Made by a program: the position numbers and the translations under genes. The notes beneath the pieces are model-generated. The model searched no databases. It saw nothing but the letters and a program-made list of their open reading frames with translations, and had not been told where the DNA came from. This document shows positions 33,263-40,311 of a DNA stretch of 46,303 nt, in pieces. This DNA comes from an uncultured Bacilli bacterium (lineage in GTDB: Bacteria; Bacillota_I; Bacilli_A; RF39; UBA660), in NCBI GenBank assembly GCA_910588025.1, contig CAJUQG010000006.1:1-46303 (forward strand). The letters are read 5' to 3'. Within the stretch, counting starts at the first letter, position 1. Each line of letters opens with the position of its first letter.

Positions 33263-33700
33263 ATGAAAAAAACAATCTTAACAATTCTCTTTGCTTTTTT
33301 ACTTGGCAGTATCCTTTCAGCTTTTGCTATTTATGAATTAAAAGATAAACTAAATTTTACCTTGGATGACAATACCGTAACAGCATTTCAAGTAGGAGTT
33401 TATAAATCTTTAGATAATGCTCAAAAAAGTAGTGAGAATTATCCTGGTTCTATCACCATTAAAGATGGCGATTATTATCGTGTTTTTATTGGTGTGTCAA
33501 AAGGAGATAACTGGACCTCTTCTTTAGAATCCTATTATTTATCTAAAAATGTTAATGTCTATCCAAAAGAAATCAAAGTAACTTCTTCATTTATCAAAGA
33601 ATTAAGTAAATACGAACCCTTAATTACCAAAACAGATACTAAAATCTATGATGAAATTAATGGTGAAATTTTAAAGAAGATGGTAGGGGAGCTATTATGA
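33263..33700 (+). CDS. membrane-anchored SPOR-like protein
   Basis: 145 residues. One N-terminal membrane helix (ILTILFAFLLGSILSAFAIY) is followed by a SPOR-type segment, AFQVGVYKSLDNAQKS then DGDYYRVFIGVSK. SPOR domains bind denuded peptidoglycan glycans and often localise to division or sporulation septa. The remaining 60 residues are charged. The ATG at 33263 follows CTGGTGA. Its end overlaps the radC start by four bases, in one operon with radC and the mre/spoIVF genes. Confidence 0.65.
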   Translation: MKKTILTILFAFLLGSILSAFAIYELKDKLNFTLDDNTVTAFQVGVYKSLDNAQKSSENYPGSITIKDGDYYRVFIGVSKGDNWTSSLESYYLSKNVNVYPKEIKVTSSFIKELSKYEPLITKTDTKIYDEINGEILKKMVGELL

Positions 33701-34377
33701 GTTTAAAAATGAAAGAGCTCCCTACTAGTGAACGTCCCAGAGAAAAATTTAAACAAAGTGGTTTTCAAAAATTGAGCGATATTGACTTATTATCGCTTCT
33801 TTTAAGGACTGGAAGTAAAGATTTATCGGTTCGTGATTTAGCTACAAATTTACTTTTAGAAATTGGTTCCTTAAATGAATTGTCTAACACCTCATTAGAA
33901 CGTCTTTCAAAAATTAAAGGCGTTGGAGAAGTAAAAGCTATTACGTTAATATCGGCATTAGAACTTGGAAAAAGGGCAATGATGAGTGAAAAAATAGATA
34001 GAAAAAGAATTCATAATGCAAAAGATTTATTTGAAGTATTCTCTTGTGAACTAATGTCTCTTAGCCAAGAACACTTTGTTGCTGTTTTTTTAAATAATAA
34101 AAATGAAATCATTAAAGCCAAAACAATTTTTATCGGTAGCGCCAATCGGAGTGTCGTTCATCCAAGAGATATCTACAAAGAAGCCATTAAATATTCTGCT
34201 GTCAAATTAATGTGTTTACATAACCATCCAAGTGGAGATCCAACACCAAGTGTCGAAGACACTGCCTTTACAAGTCGTTTAATTGAAGCGGGTAATTTAT
34301 TACAAATTCCTTTGCTTGATCATATTATTATTGGCCATAATTCTTATTATAGTTTCTACGACCATGTTATGAAATAG
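33697..34377 (+). CDS. radC: RadC family protein
   Basis: 226 residues: an N-terminal helix-hairpin-helix region (LSKIKGVGEVKAITL) and a C-terminal JAB/MPN metalloprotease-like domain with LCLHNHPSGDPTPSVED (metal-binding His, His, Asp). Named for DNA repair, but the function is unresolved. It stands before mreC as in Bacillus, where mreB would come between. Confidence 0.93.
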   Translation: MSLKMKELPTSERPREKFKQSGFQKLSDIDLLSLLLRTGSKDLSVRDLATNLLLEIGSLNELSNTSLERLSKIKGVGEVKAITLISALELGKRAMMSEKIDRKRIHNAKDLFEVFSCELMSLSQEHFVAVFLNNKNEIIKAKTIFIGSANRSVVHPRDIYKEAIKYSAVKLMCLHNHPSGDPTPSVEDTAFTSRLIEAGNLLQIPLLDHIIIGHNSYYSFYDHVMK

Positions 34378-34409
34378 AAAAATACGGTCAAACTAAGAAG
34401 GGTGGTTCG

Positions 34410-35072
34410 ATGAAAAAAATATACCAAAGTGGAATTCTCTTCTTCTTTCTTTTTTGTTTTCTAACTTTTGATTCCCTAATAGGTTGGTTAAATCAATTTA
34501 CAATATCACCTGTAGGGGATGAAATACTAGAAATGAAGTATCAAAATTTATTAAAAGAATTTGAAGATTTATCGGCCCAAAAAGAAATAATAATACCTAA
34601 AGTAAATTCTCAAATAGCCAGAGTTTTATTTCGAGATCCTTTCGAGTTTTTTGAAGAAATTACTATTTCCAAAGGTACAGAAGAAGGGGTTACTCCTTTT
34701 AGTGCCATTATGACTAAAGAGGGCTTAGTTGGTGTCGTAACTAGTGTAGATAATCATACCAGCAAAGTACGACTTTTAACCAATCAAAATACAAATTTAT
34801 CAGTAAAAGTAGGGGATTCTTTTGGTATTTTGACAACCAATTCCGTAGAAGAAAATTGGATAAGAAATTTAACCAAAGAGACCACCGTTTCCAAAGGTGA
34901 CTTAATTTATACTTCAGGTCTTACCGAAGTTCCTGAAGGATTACCAATTGGTACGGTTGAATATATTGAAAATGATGAATTAGGACTTACCACTTCCATT
35001 AAAATAAAACGTCTTGCAGATATTTCAAATTTAACTTATTTGCACATTCTCTCAAAGGAAGATATCTCATGA
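34410..35072 (+). CDS. mreC: rod shape-determining protein MreC
   Basis: 220 residues: one N-terminal membrane helix, a coiled-coil stretch (about 40-60) and the extracellular MreC beta domain (ITISKGTEEGVTPFSAIMTKEGLVGVV, KGDLIYTSGLTEVPEGLPIG). Bacillus MreC is nearly 290 residues, so the coil and tail are shorter here. It organises the elongation peptidoglycan machinery with MreD and RodA/PBP2. mreB is not present in this cluster. The stop overlaps the mreD start. Confidence 0.9.
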   Translation: MKKIYQSGILFFFLFCFLTFDSLIGWLNQFTISPVGDEILEMKYQNLLKEFEDLSAQKEIIIPKVNSQIARVLFRDPFEFFEEITISKGTEEGVTPFSAIMTKEGLVGVVTSVDNHTSKVRLLTNQNTNLSVKVGDSFGILTTNSVEENWIRNLTKETTVSKGDLIYTSGLTEVPEGLPIGTVEYIENDELGLTTSIKIKRLADISNLTYLHILSKEDIS

Positions 35073-35428
35073 TTTATTGGTTATTATTTGATTTCTTCTT
35101 ATATGGAAGTAATAACTTTATTCCTTGTTTCTTTCTAATAGGATTAGCTAAGGAAAGAAAAATAAATTTCTTCGCCATCTTTTCGTTTTTTCTTCTCTAT
35201 GATTGCTTAATTTATCAAAGCTATGGAAAGATAACTTTAATAATCATCTTGTTACAGGTTCTCAAAAAATATTTGCCAAAATCGTCATTTGTAAAGTTTA
35301 ATCTCATAGTCTTTCTTTTTTTGAGCAGTTTAATAATCCTAAACCAAGTATCATTTAGTTTACTAATTAGTCAAAAAGTCCTTATTACAATATTATTACT
35401 AAACTTGTTTTATTCTTTTATTAAATAA
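35069..35428 (+). CDS. mreD: MreD-like membrane protein
   Basis: 119 residues, almost entirely hydrophobic, with about four membrane helices. Sequence identity to MreD is not obvious; the call rests on size class, topology and position directly after mreC with a 4-base overlap. Typical MreD has 160-170 residues, so this is a short form. Confidence 0.6.
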   Translation: MIYWLLFDFFLYGSNNFIPCFFLIGLAKERKINFFAIFSFFLLYDCLIYQSYGKITLIIILLQVLKKYLPKSSFVKFNLIVFLFLSSLIILNQVSFSLLISQKVLITILLLNLFYSFIK

Positions 35429-35483
35429 AAAAATTTATATCATAAAATACTTTCTTCCTTCATAAACTGTAACGGGTGAGAAC

Positions 35484-36113
35484 ATGGACGACAGGATAGA
35501 ATTAGAAAAAGAACGATTAAAAAGAAAGCATAAACAAAGAGTTACTTTACCAACCAAAAAGAAAAAGACAAATATCTTTCAATCAGAAGCAATGACTCGT
35601 GTCTTAATTGCTATTATTTTTGTCTTAATAAGCACAATATATATTTATTGGTCAGAAGAATCTAAAGAAATGGTGAAAAAAAACCTATTTGAGACAAGTT
35701 TATCGTTTACAGCTATCAATGATTGGTATGAAAAAGAATTCGGCAAAGTCATTCCCATCGATTTAAATAAAGGAACAACACCAGTTACGAAAAACAGTAA
35801 CGATTTTTTAGAAGCTACACCATATCAAAATGGCGTAAGCGTAAAAGTAAGTAAAGATACCGCCCTGAATGCTTTAAACAGTGGAATTGTAGTGTTCATA
35901 GGGGAAAAAGAAAATTATGGAAATGTAGTGATTGTCCAAGGAATTGATGGCGTTGATATCTGGTATGGAAATATTACGAATGTTAATTTAAGTCTTTATG
36001 ATTATGTAGAAAAAAATAGTATTCTCGGCAGTTCTAGTGATGACCACATCTATTTTGTTATTCAAAAAGACAATAATTATTTAGATTATGAAGAATATAA
36101 AAGCCAAATTTAA
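35484..36113 (+). CDS. spoIVFA: SpoIVFA-like membrane protein with LytM-type domain
   Basis: 209 residues: a basic cytoplasmic N-terminus, one membrane helix (VLIAIIFVLISTIYIYW, about 40-57), and a C-terminal LytM/M23-like domain (SGIVVFIGEKENYGNVVIVQG, DHIYFVIQKDNNYLD). The M23 zinc ligands are not complete. In Bacillus SpoIVFA holds the SpoIVFB protease in the mother-cell membrane of the forespore compartment. The assignment relies on domain layout and on position between mreD and a SpoIVFB-type protease. Confidence 0.75.
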   Translation: MDDRIELEKERLKRKHKQRVTLPTKKKKTNIFQSEAMTRVLIAIIFVLISTIYIYWSEESKEMVKKNLFETSLSFTAINDWYEKEFGKVIPIDLNKGTTPVTKNSNDFLEATPYQNGVSVKVSKDTALNALNSGIVVFIGEKENYGNVVIVQGIDGVDIWYGNITNVNLSLYDYVEKNSILGSSSDDHIYFVIQKDNNYLDYEEYKSQI

Positions 36114-36855
36114 AATGAATTCTGTGACTTATCTTTTGATTCTTACCGCTCTTTTAACTGGTTTTATCAAAAACATAAGTCTTATTTTAATCATTGTGAT
36201 CTTTCATGAATGTGGTCACATAATCGTTTTAAAACACTATGAATATGAAATAGAGAAAGTAGAAATCTATCCTTTTGGAGGAGTTACCAAAGTAAAAAAA
36301 CCGATTAATACTCCTTTAAAAAAAGAAGTGATGATTGCAAGTGCTGGGGTTCTTTTTCAAATATTACTATACTTTATTTTTTGGTATTTGACCTCACTTG
36401 GAATACTTCGTGAAAACACCTTTCAATTATTTCAAATCTATAACAAATCCATTCTCTTATTTAATTTACTACCCATTATTCCTCTAGATGGAAGTATAAT
36501 AATTCATTCATGTTTAGAATATTTCTTTCCTTACCAAAAAGCATATCGTTACTATTTTATAATTTCTCTCATGATTTTTTTCCTCTTTTTCATATCACAG
36601 ACCTTAAAAAGTTTGAACAATTATATGATTCTTACTTTTCTAGTGTTCAAAATCTACGAAGCTTACAAAAAGAAAAAATATTATGAAAACAAATTTTTCT
36701 TAGAACGTTTTTTATATGAATACCCATATATCAAAATGGAAAGTCATCCTTATCCAGATTTATCTAAGCTAAAAAAAGATACACTTCATTTTTTTTGGAT
36801 AAAAGATCGTTACTTACATGAAAAAGAATTTTTAAGAAAACATTTTACCAAATAA
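36088..36855 (+). CDS. spoIVFB: SpoIVFB-type intramembrane metalloprotease (M50)
   Basis: 255 residues with six hydrophobic segments. HECGH near residue 40 is the HExxH zinc motif, and LLPIIPLDGS near 132 is the second metal-binding motif (NPLPxxPLDG type). SpoIVFB cleaves pro-sigma-K in Bacillus sporulation. The start is uncertain: the ATG at 36088 overlaps spoIVFA by 26 bases, while an ATG at 36115 sits one base after its stop; neither has a clear ribosome binding site. A conserved position before rplU supports the call. Confidence 0.85.
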   Translation: MKNIKAKFKMNSVTYLLILTALLTGFIKNISLILIIVIFHECGHIIVLKHYEYEIEKVEIYPFGGVTKVKKPINTPLKKEVMIASAGVLFQILLYFIFWYLTSLGILRENTFQLFQIYNKSILLFNLLPIIPLDGSIIIHSCLEYFFPYQKAYRYYFIISLMIFFLFFISQTLKSLNNYMILTFLVFKIYEAYKKKKYYENKFFLERFLYEYPYIKMESHPYPDLSKLKKDTLHFFWIKDRYLHEKEFLRKHFTK

Positions 36856-36926
36856 ACTTGTCTTTTGAAAAAGAAAGTTATAGGATAATAACTTAAAAAA
36901 AGAGTTCTAAATAGAGTGATATTAAT

Positions 36927-36955
36927 TTGACACAGGACTAGAAATTTGATAAACT
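36927..36955 (+). promoter_or_regulatory. promoter of rplU-prp-rpmA
   Basis: TTGACA (36927-36932), a 17-base spacer and TAAACT (36950-36955). It would start transcription near 36962, about 100 bases ahead of rplU. Confidence 0.7.
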
Positions 36956-36961
36956 AAGCAT

Positions 36962-37063
36962 GTTTTGAAATGTCTTTTGGCTTTCAAAAACCGCTCAGAA
37001 AAGGTTTTAAAACAAAGGTTGCCTTTCTCTGGCGCGTCTTAAAATATTATAAGGAGGTATGAA
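36962..37063 (+). promoter_or_regulatory. structured rplU leader (possible L21 leader)
   Basis: The 100-base leader has TTTTGAAA (36963-36970) pairing with TTTCAAAA (36982-36989), AAAACC (36987-36992) pairing with GGTTTT (37003-37008), and AAAGG-TTG-CCTTT (37014-37026). The first two helices share bases and so are mutually exclusive, as in a switching leader. L21 leaders that regulate this operon are known in Bacillota. I cannot confirm a match to that family here. Confidence 0.5.
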
Positions 37064-37366
37064 ATGAAAGCTATATTTGTAACAGGTGGAAAACAATATT
37101 ATGTATCCGTTGGAGACACTATTTATGTAGAAAAACTTCCAAACGAAGTTGGAACAGAAGTTGCTTTTGATACCGTTTTATTTGTGGATGGCAAAGCAGG
37201 AAATCCATACGTAAATGGAGCAAAAGTAGTTTGTGATGTTGAACGTCATGGTCGTCAAAAAAAGATTATTGTTTTTAAATATCGTCCAAAGAAAAAATAT
37301 CGTAAAAAACAAGGACATAGACAACCTTACACAAAATTAACAGTTAAAAATATTGAAGTGAAATAA
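37064..37366 (+). CDS. rplU: 50S ribosomal protein L21
   Basis: 100 residues, the normal size. It begins MKAIFVTGGKQYYVSVGD and ends with the basic RPKKKYRKKQGHRQPYTKL segment typical of L21. AAGGAGG precedes the start. First gene of the rplU-prp-rpmA operon. Confidence 0.97.
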   Translation: MKAIFVTGGKQYYVSVGDTIYVEKLPNEVGTEVAFDTVLFVDGKAGNPYVNGAKVVCDVERHGRQKKIIVFKYRPKKKYRKKQGHRQPYTKLTVKNIEVK

Positions 37367-37368
37367 GT

Positions 37369-37680
37369 ATGATTCGTATTAAAATTCAAAGACAAGAAAA
37401 TTTAATCAAAGAAATAAATTTACTTGGTCATGCTCTTTATGATGATTATGGAAAAGATATTGTTTGTGCTGGTGTTTCAGCGATTCTTACAACGTCTGTA
37501 AATGCTGCTTTAAAAATAAATCCAAATTCCTTAACTTATCATCAAAAAAGAGATGCGTTTCAATTAATTATTTTAAATCAAGAAAAAATAACGCAACAAC
37601 TAATGCAAAATATGATTGATTTGCTAACTGAATTAGCAGACAATTATCCTAAGAATATCAAGATGGAAAGTGAGGAATAG
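37369..37680 (+). CDS. prp: ribosomal-processing cysteine protease Prp (YsxB)
   Basis: 103 residues with the catalytic pair in GHALYDDYGKDIVCAGVSA (His21 and Cys33). Prp removes the N-terminal extension of L27 in Bacillota, which is needed for ribosome assembly. It lies between rplU and rpmA as expected, two bases from each. The presence of both Prp and an extended L27 is mutually consistent. Confidence 0.93.
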   Translation: MIRIKIQRQENLIKEINLLGHALYDDYGKDIVCAGVSAILTTSVNAALKINPNSLTYHQKRDAFQLIILNQEKITQQLMQNMIDLLTELADNYPKNIKMESEE

Positions 37681-37682
37681 AC

Positions 37683-37970
37683 ATGAATATGATGAGATTA
37701 AACCTACAATTATTTGCTCATAAAAAAGCTCAAACTTCTACTCAAAACGGTCGTGATTCAAGAGGACGTCGTTTAGGAGCAAAAGCAAGTGATGGCGAAT
37801 TAATTAGTGCAGGATCTATCATTTATCGTCAAAGAGGAACTAAAATTTATCCAGGAACTAATGTAGGAATGGGTAAAGATCATACTCTTTTTGCCAAAAT
37901 CGAAGGATATGTAAAATATGAGAGATTTGGAAGAGATAAAAAGAAAGCAAGCGTTTACGAAACAAAGTAA
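37683..37970 (+). CDS. rpmA: 50S ribosomal protein L27, with cleavable N-terminal extension
   Basis: 95 residues. The N-terminus MNMMRLNLQLFAHKKAQTST carries the Bacillota-type extension; Prp is expected to cut after Phe11 to expose AHKK. The rest is typical (NGRDSRGRRLGAK, GSIIYRQRGTKIYPG, DHTLFAKIEG). The stop codon lies in the following terminator stem. Confidence 0.97.
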   Translation: MNMMRLNLQLFAHKKAQTSTQNGRDSRGRRLGAKASDGELISAGSIIYRQRGTKIYPGTNVGMGKDHTLFAKIEGYVKYERFGRDKKKASVYETK

Positions 37971-37980
37971 ACGTTTTTTT
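37952..37980 (+). terminator. terminator of rplU-prp-rpmA
   Basis: CGTTTAC (37952-37958) and GTAAACG (37967-37973) form a 7-bp stem followed by TTTTTTT. The next promoter begins in the T tract. Confidence 0.8.
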
Positions 37981-38008
37981 TGACAACAAAAATATAATTT
38001 GATAAAAT
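37980..38008 (+). promoter_or_regulatory. near-consensus promoter of the 302-residue gene
   Basis: TTGACA (37980-37985), a 17-base spacer and TAAAAT (38003-38008). The start codon at 38036 follows an AGGGGG site. Confidence 0.7.
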
Positions 38009-38035
38009 AACTCTCGCAAGAAAAGGGGGAAAATT

Positions 38036-38944
38036 ATGAATAAAACTCTATTAGAATTATTGCAAATAAGTTCAAATATTTATAATATCTATCAAAATTT
38101 AAGTGAGTTAGATGAACAAGATTCTAAATATAAAAAGCAATTTGAACGTTTAGAACTAGCTTTAGAATATGAAAATAAATTATATCATTCTCTTTCATTA
38201 AAAGAGATGAAAACTTTGTTACAAGAGATGCAACTGAAATTTTCTTTAAAAGAGATGGATCTCGATGAAAAAGCAAATATTGCTTGTTTAGAACTTCCTC
38301 TTTATCGTGTCTTTTTTCATTTAAAAGAGGTAACTCATTTAAAAAATGAAGATGACCGTAGATATTTACAAGAGATTTTGCCTGAGTATGGAATCGAAAT
38401 GGTTTTAAAAGAGCAAAAAAAGATGCGTTATTATCGATTGGTAATCGATCAACAATTTTATTTAAATTATTTAAATCTGTACCGAAATTATGGAAGTATG
38501 ACTAAATTAGGATATTATCAAATGATTTTCTTAAATCGTTCTTTAGAAGATAAATTTCGTCATCAATCGTTTGAACCAATTGCCTTACATGATACAAATT
38601 CTTATAGCGAAAAAAATTGGTTACTTTTTCCAATGCCAAGTCAAGTGAAAGAATCTATTCTTGAATATTATAAAAGGGAATTATTGGGATTATTATTTGC
38701 TGAAAAAGACCCATTTATAGACCAATCAAGCTATCTTTTTGCTTGTTTCTTCACTCTTACCGATCTTCAAAAAGAAGAAGTAATTGTCACGTTAAAGACT
38801 CTAAAACAACAAATAAAAATTGCTCATCCGCACTTATCTTCTTACTCTCAAAGAATCCATAAATTTATTAGCCATATCTTTTATATTCAAGCAGAAGAAA
38901 AAGCAGAATACAAACAAAAAGAAGAAATAACAAGAAAAAAATAA
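38036..38944 (+). CDS. unrecognised helical protein, 302 residues
   Basis: I do not recognise this protein. It has no signal peptide, membrane helix or Cys cluster, and is rich in Leu, Lys, Glu and Tyr. It should be mainly helical and cytoplasmic, with coiled-coil tendency near the N-terminus (about 20-80) and a Lys/Glu-rich tail. It has a near-consensus promoter and a good ribosome binding site, and a terminator follows, so it is a separate single-gene unit. It occupies the place of spo0B/obg after rpmA in Bacillus, but does not resemble either. Confidence 0.75.
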   Translation: MNKTLLELLQISSNIYNIYQNLSELDEQDSKYKKQFERLELALEYENKLYHSLSLKEMKTLLQEMQLKFSLKEMDLDEKANIACLELPLYRVFFHLKEVTHLKNEDDRRYLQEILPEYGIEMVLKEQKKMRYYRLVIDQQFYLNYLNLYRNYGSMTKLGYYQMIFLNRSLEDKFRHQSFEPIALHDTNSYSEKNWLLFPMPSQVKESILEYYKRELLGLLFAEKDPFIDQSSYLFACFFTLTDLQKEEVIVTLKTLKQQIKIAHPHLSSYSQRIHKFISHIFYIQAEEKAEYKQKEEITRKK

Positions 38945-39001
38945 GAGAATTGATTGAAGAAATAGAACCTTACTAAAAGTATCTACCAAAAATCACGAGA
39001 A

Positions 39002-39029
39002 AGATTGATTCAAAAATCGGTCTTTTTTT
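39002..39029 (+). terminator. terminator after the 302-residue gene
   Basis: AGATTGATT (39002-39010) pairs with AATCGGTCT (39015-39023) using two G-U pairs, with a CAAA loop and a T tract. Confidence 0.75.
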
Positions 39030-39053
39030 GTTGACCTAAAAAAACCGGAACCT

Positions 39054-39126
39054 TCTATTTCCTTTGGCATAAAGATGTATTGAGGAACATAATATTAAAT
39101 TTTATGTTTCTAAGAAAGGAAATAGA
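39054..39126 (+). repeat. perfect 12-bp inverted repeat in the collar-RHS leader
   Basis: TCTATTTCCTTT (39054-39065) is the exact reverse complement of AAAGGAAATAGA (39115-39126), 49 bases apart. The right copy contains the ribosome binding site of the collar gene (ATG 39130). A promoter-like pair, TTGGCA (39064-39069) with CATAAT (39088-39093) 18 bases on, lies mostly between the copies. In RNA the repeat would hide the ribosome binding site; in DNA it could be an operator or an invertible segment. Confidence 0.7.
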
Positions 39127-39129
39127 CCA

Positions 39130-40299
39130 ATGAATTTAGAAAACTTAAAAGTAATAGGTGTAGATAAAATCTCGGTAACAGATTCTCTAAGTGCCCCTTT
39201 ACTAAGTTTCAAACTACAATTAAACAACAATACGGTAATTCCAAATGATTCTAACTTACAGATATTAGTAAAACAAAATAATATGGTAAAAACTTATCAA
39301 TTTGAATTACCAGCTCCATTAACAGTGGATGATGCCATTATTATGGAACCAATTTATGAAAAAAATAAAGTTACCATGAAAACAATTCTTGAAAAAGAGA
39401 ATGAAAAAATAAATCTACCATCTCTAAGAATAGATTTATTTGAAGGATATAATGAAATAAGTACAAATTATCAAAATTGCTTATTAGAAATATTATATCC
39501 AAAAGATATTGAATTAGTAAAATACTTTCTAATGACTACCTTTGCAAGTGTTATTGAAAACAATTCTCTTACTTTAGATGATTTATATTTCAAAGACGCT
39601 TTTACAAATGAATTAGGTAAATTAAATTTAGAAGTAAACCACATGACTATCGATTGCTTATCTTCTAAAAATAATACTTTTTTACTAGATGACTTAGGAA
39701 ACTTAAGTGTCAATAGTTTAACCACAAAAGAAAAAGAAAGTGATACATCTTTCAATAATTTAACCATTAAAAGTCTAACTTCCCAAAACGGAAAATTTCA
39801 ATTAGATGCAAATGGTAATTTAACCGTCAATAGCATTACTTCAACATCAACTCCTACCACAAAACCCAACTTTAATTTGATTTATCCTGTTGGGTCTATT
39901 TATATGAGTGTAAATGCCACCAATCCCCAAATTTTATTTGGTGGAACTTGGACCTCTATTGCACAAGGCCGAACCTTATTTGGTGTCGATACTTCTCAAA
40001 CTGAATTTCAAACAGTGAAAAAAACTTGTGGAGCCAAAAATGTTGCTTTAACGACTGAAAATTTGCCACATTTATCAGGGACTATTGGCAACCATGGAGC
40101 TGAAAATGGCTCAACCTTATGGTCTCCAACTGGTGTATTCCAAAGTTCAAGTGTAATTCAAAATAAATATCGCGTCGTTGACAAAGTTGTCAATGGAGCC
40201 TCTTCCATTCAATCCATTGCCTTTAATGTCGGAAACAACCAACCACACAATAACTTACCGCCATATTTTACTTGTTATATTTGGCAAAGGGTATCTTAA
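39130..40299 (+). CDS. phage tail-collar/fibre-like protein
   Basis: 389 residues, no signal peptide. The C-terminal part from about 253 is a tail-collar/baseplate-type module: YPVGSIYMSVNATNPQILFGGTW, GRTLFGVD, TTENLPHLSG, and an ending HNNLPPYFTCYIWQRVS that closes such domains in phage fibres. The middle has two related repeats of about 28 residues, TIDCLSSKNNTFLLDDLGNL (from about 176) and TIKSLTSQNGKFQLDANGNL (from about 214), the kind of short repeat that forms fibre shafts. The N-terminal 170 residues are not recognised. The RHS gene follows after 12 bases. No other phage structural genes are present, so it is likely a recruited fibre or delivery partner. Confidence 0.7.
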   Translation: MNLENLKVIGVDKISVTDSLSAPLLSFKLQLNNNTVIPNDSNLQILVKQNNMVKTYQFELPAPLTVDDAIIMEPIYEKNKVTMKTILEKENEKINLPSLRIDLFEGYNEISTNYQNCLLEILYPKDIELVKYFLMTTFASVIENNSLTLDDLYFKDAFTNELGKLNLEVNHMTIDCLSSKNNTFLLDDLGNLSVNSLTTKEKESDTSFNNLTIKSLTSQNGKFQLDANGNLTVNSITSTSTPTTKPNFNLIYPVGSIYMSVNATNPQILFGGTWTSIAQGRTLFGVDTSQTEFQTVKKTCGAKNVALTTENLPHLSGTIGNHGAENGSTLWSPTGVFQSSSVIQNKYRVVDKVVNGASSIQSIAFNVGNNQPHNNLPPYFTCYIWQRVS

Positions 40300-40311
40300 G
40301 GAGGGCTAAGT

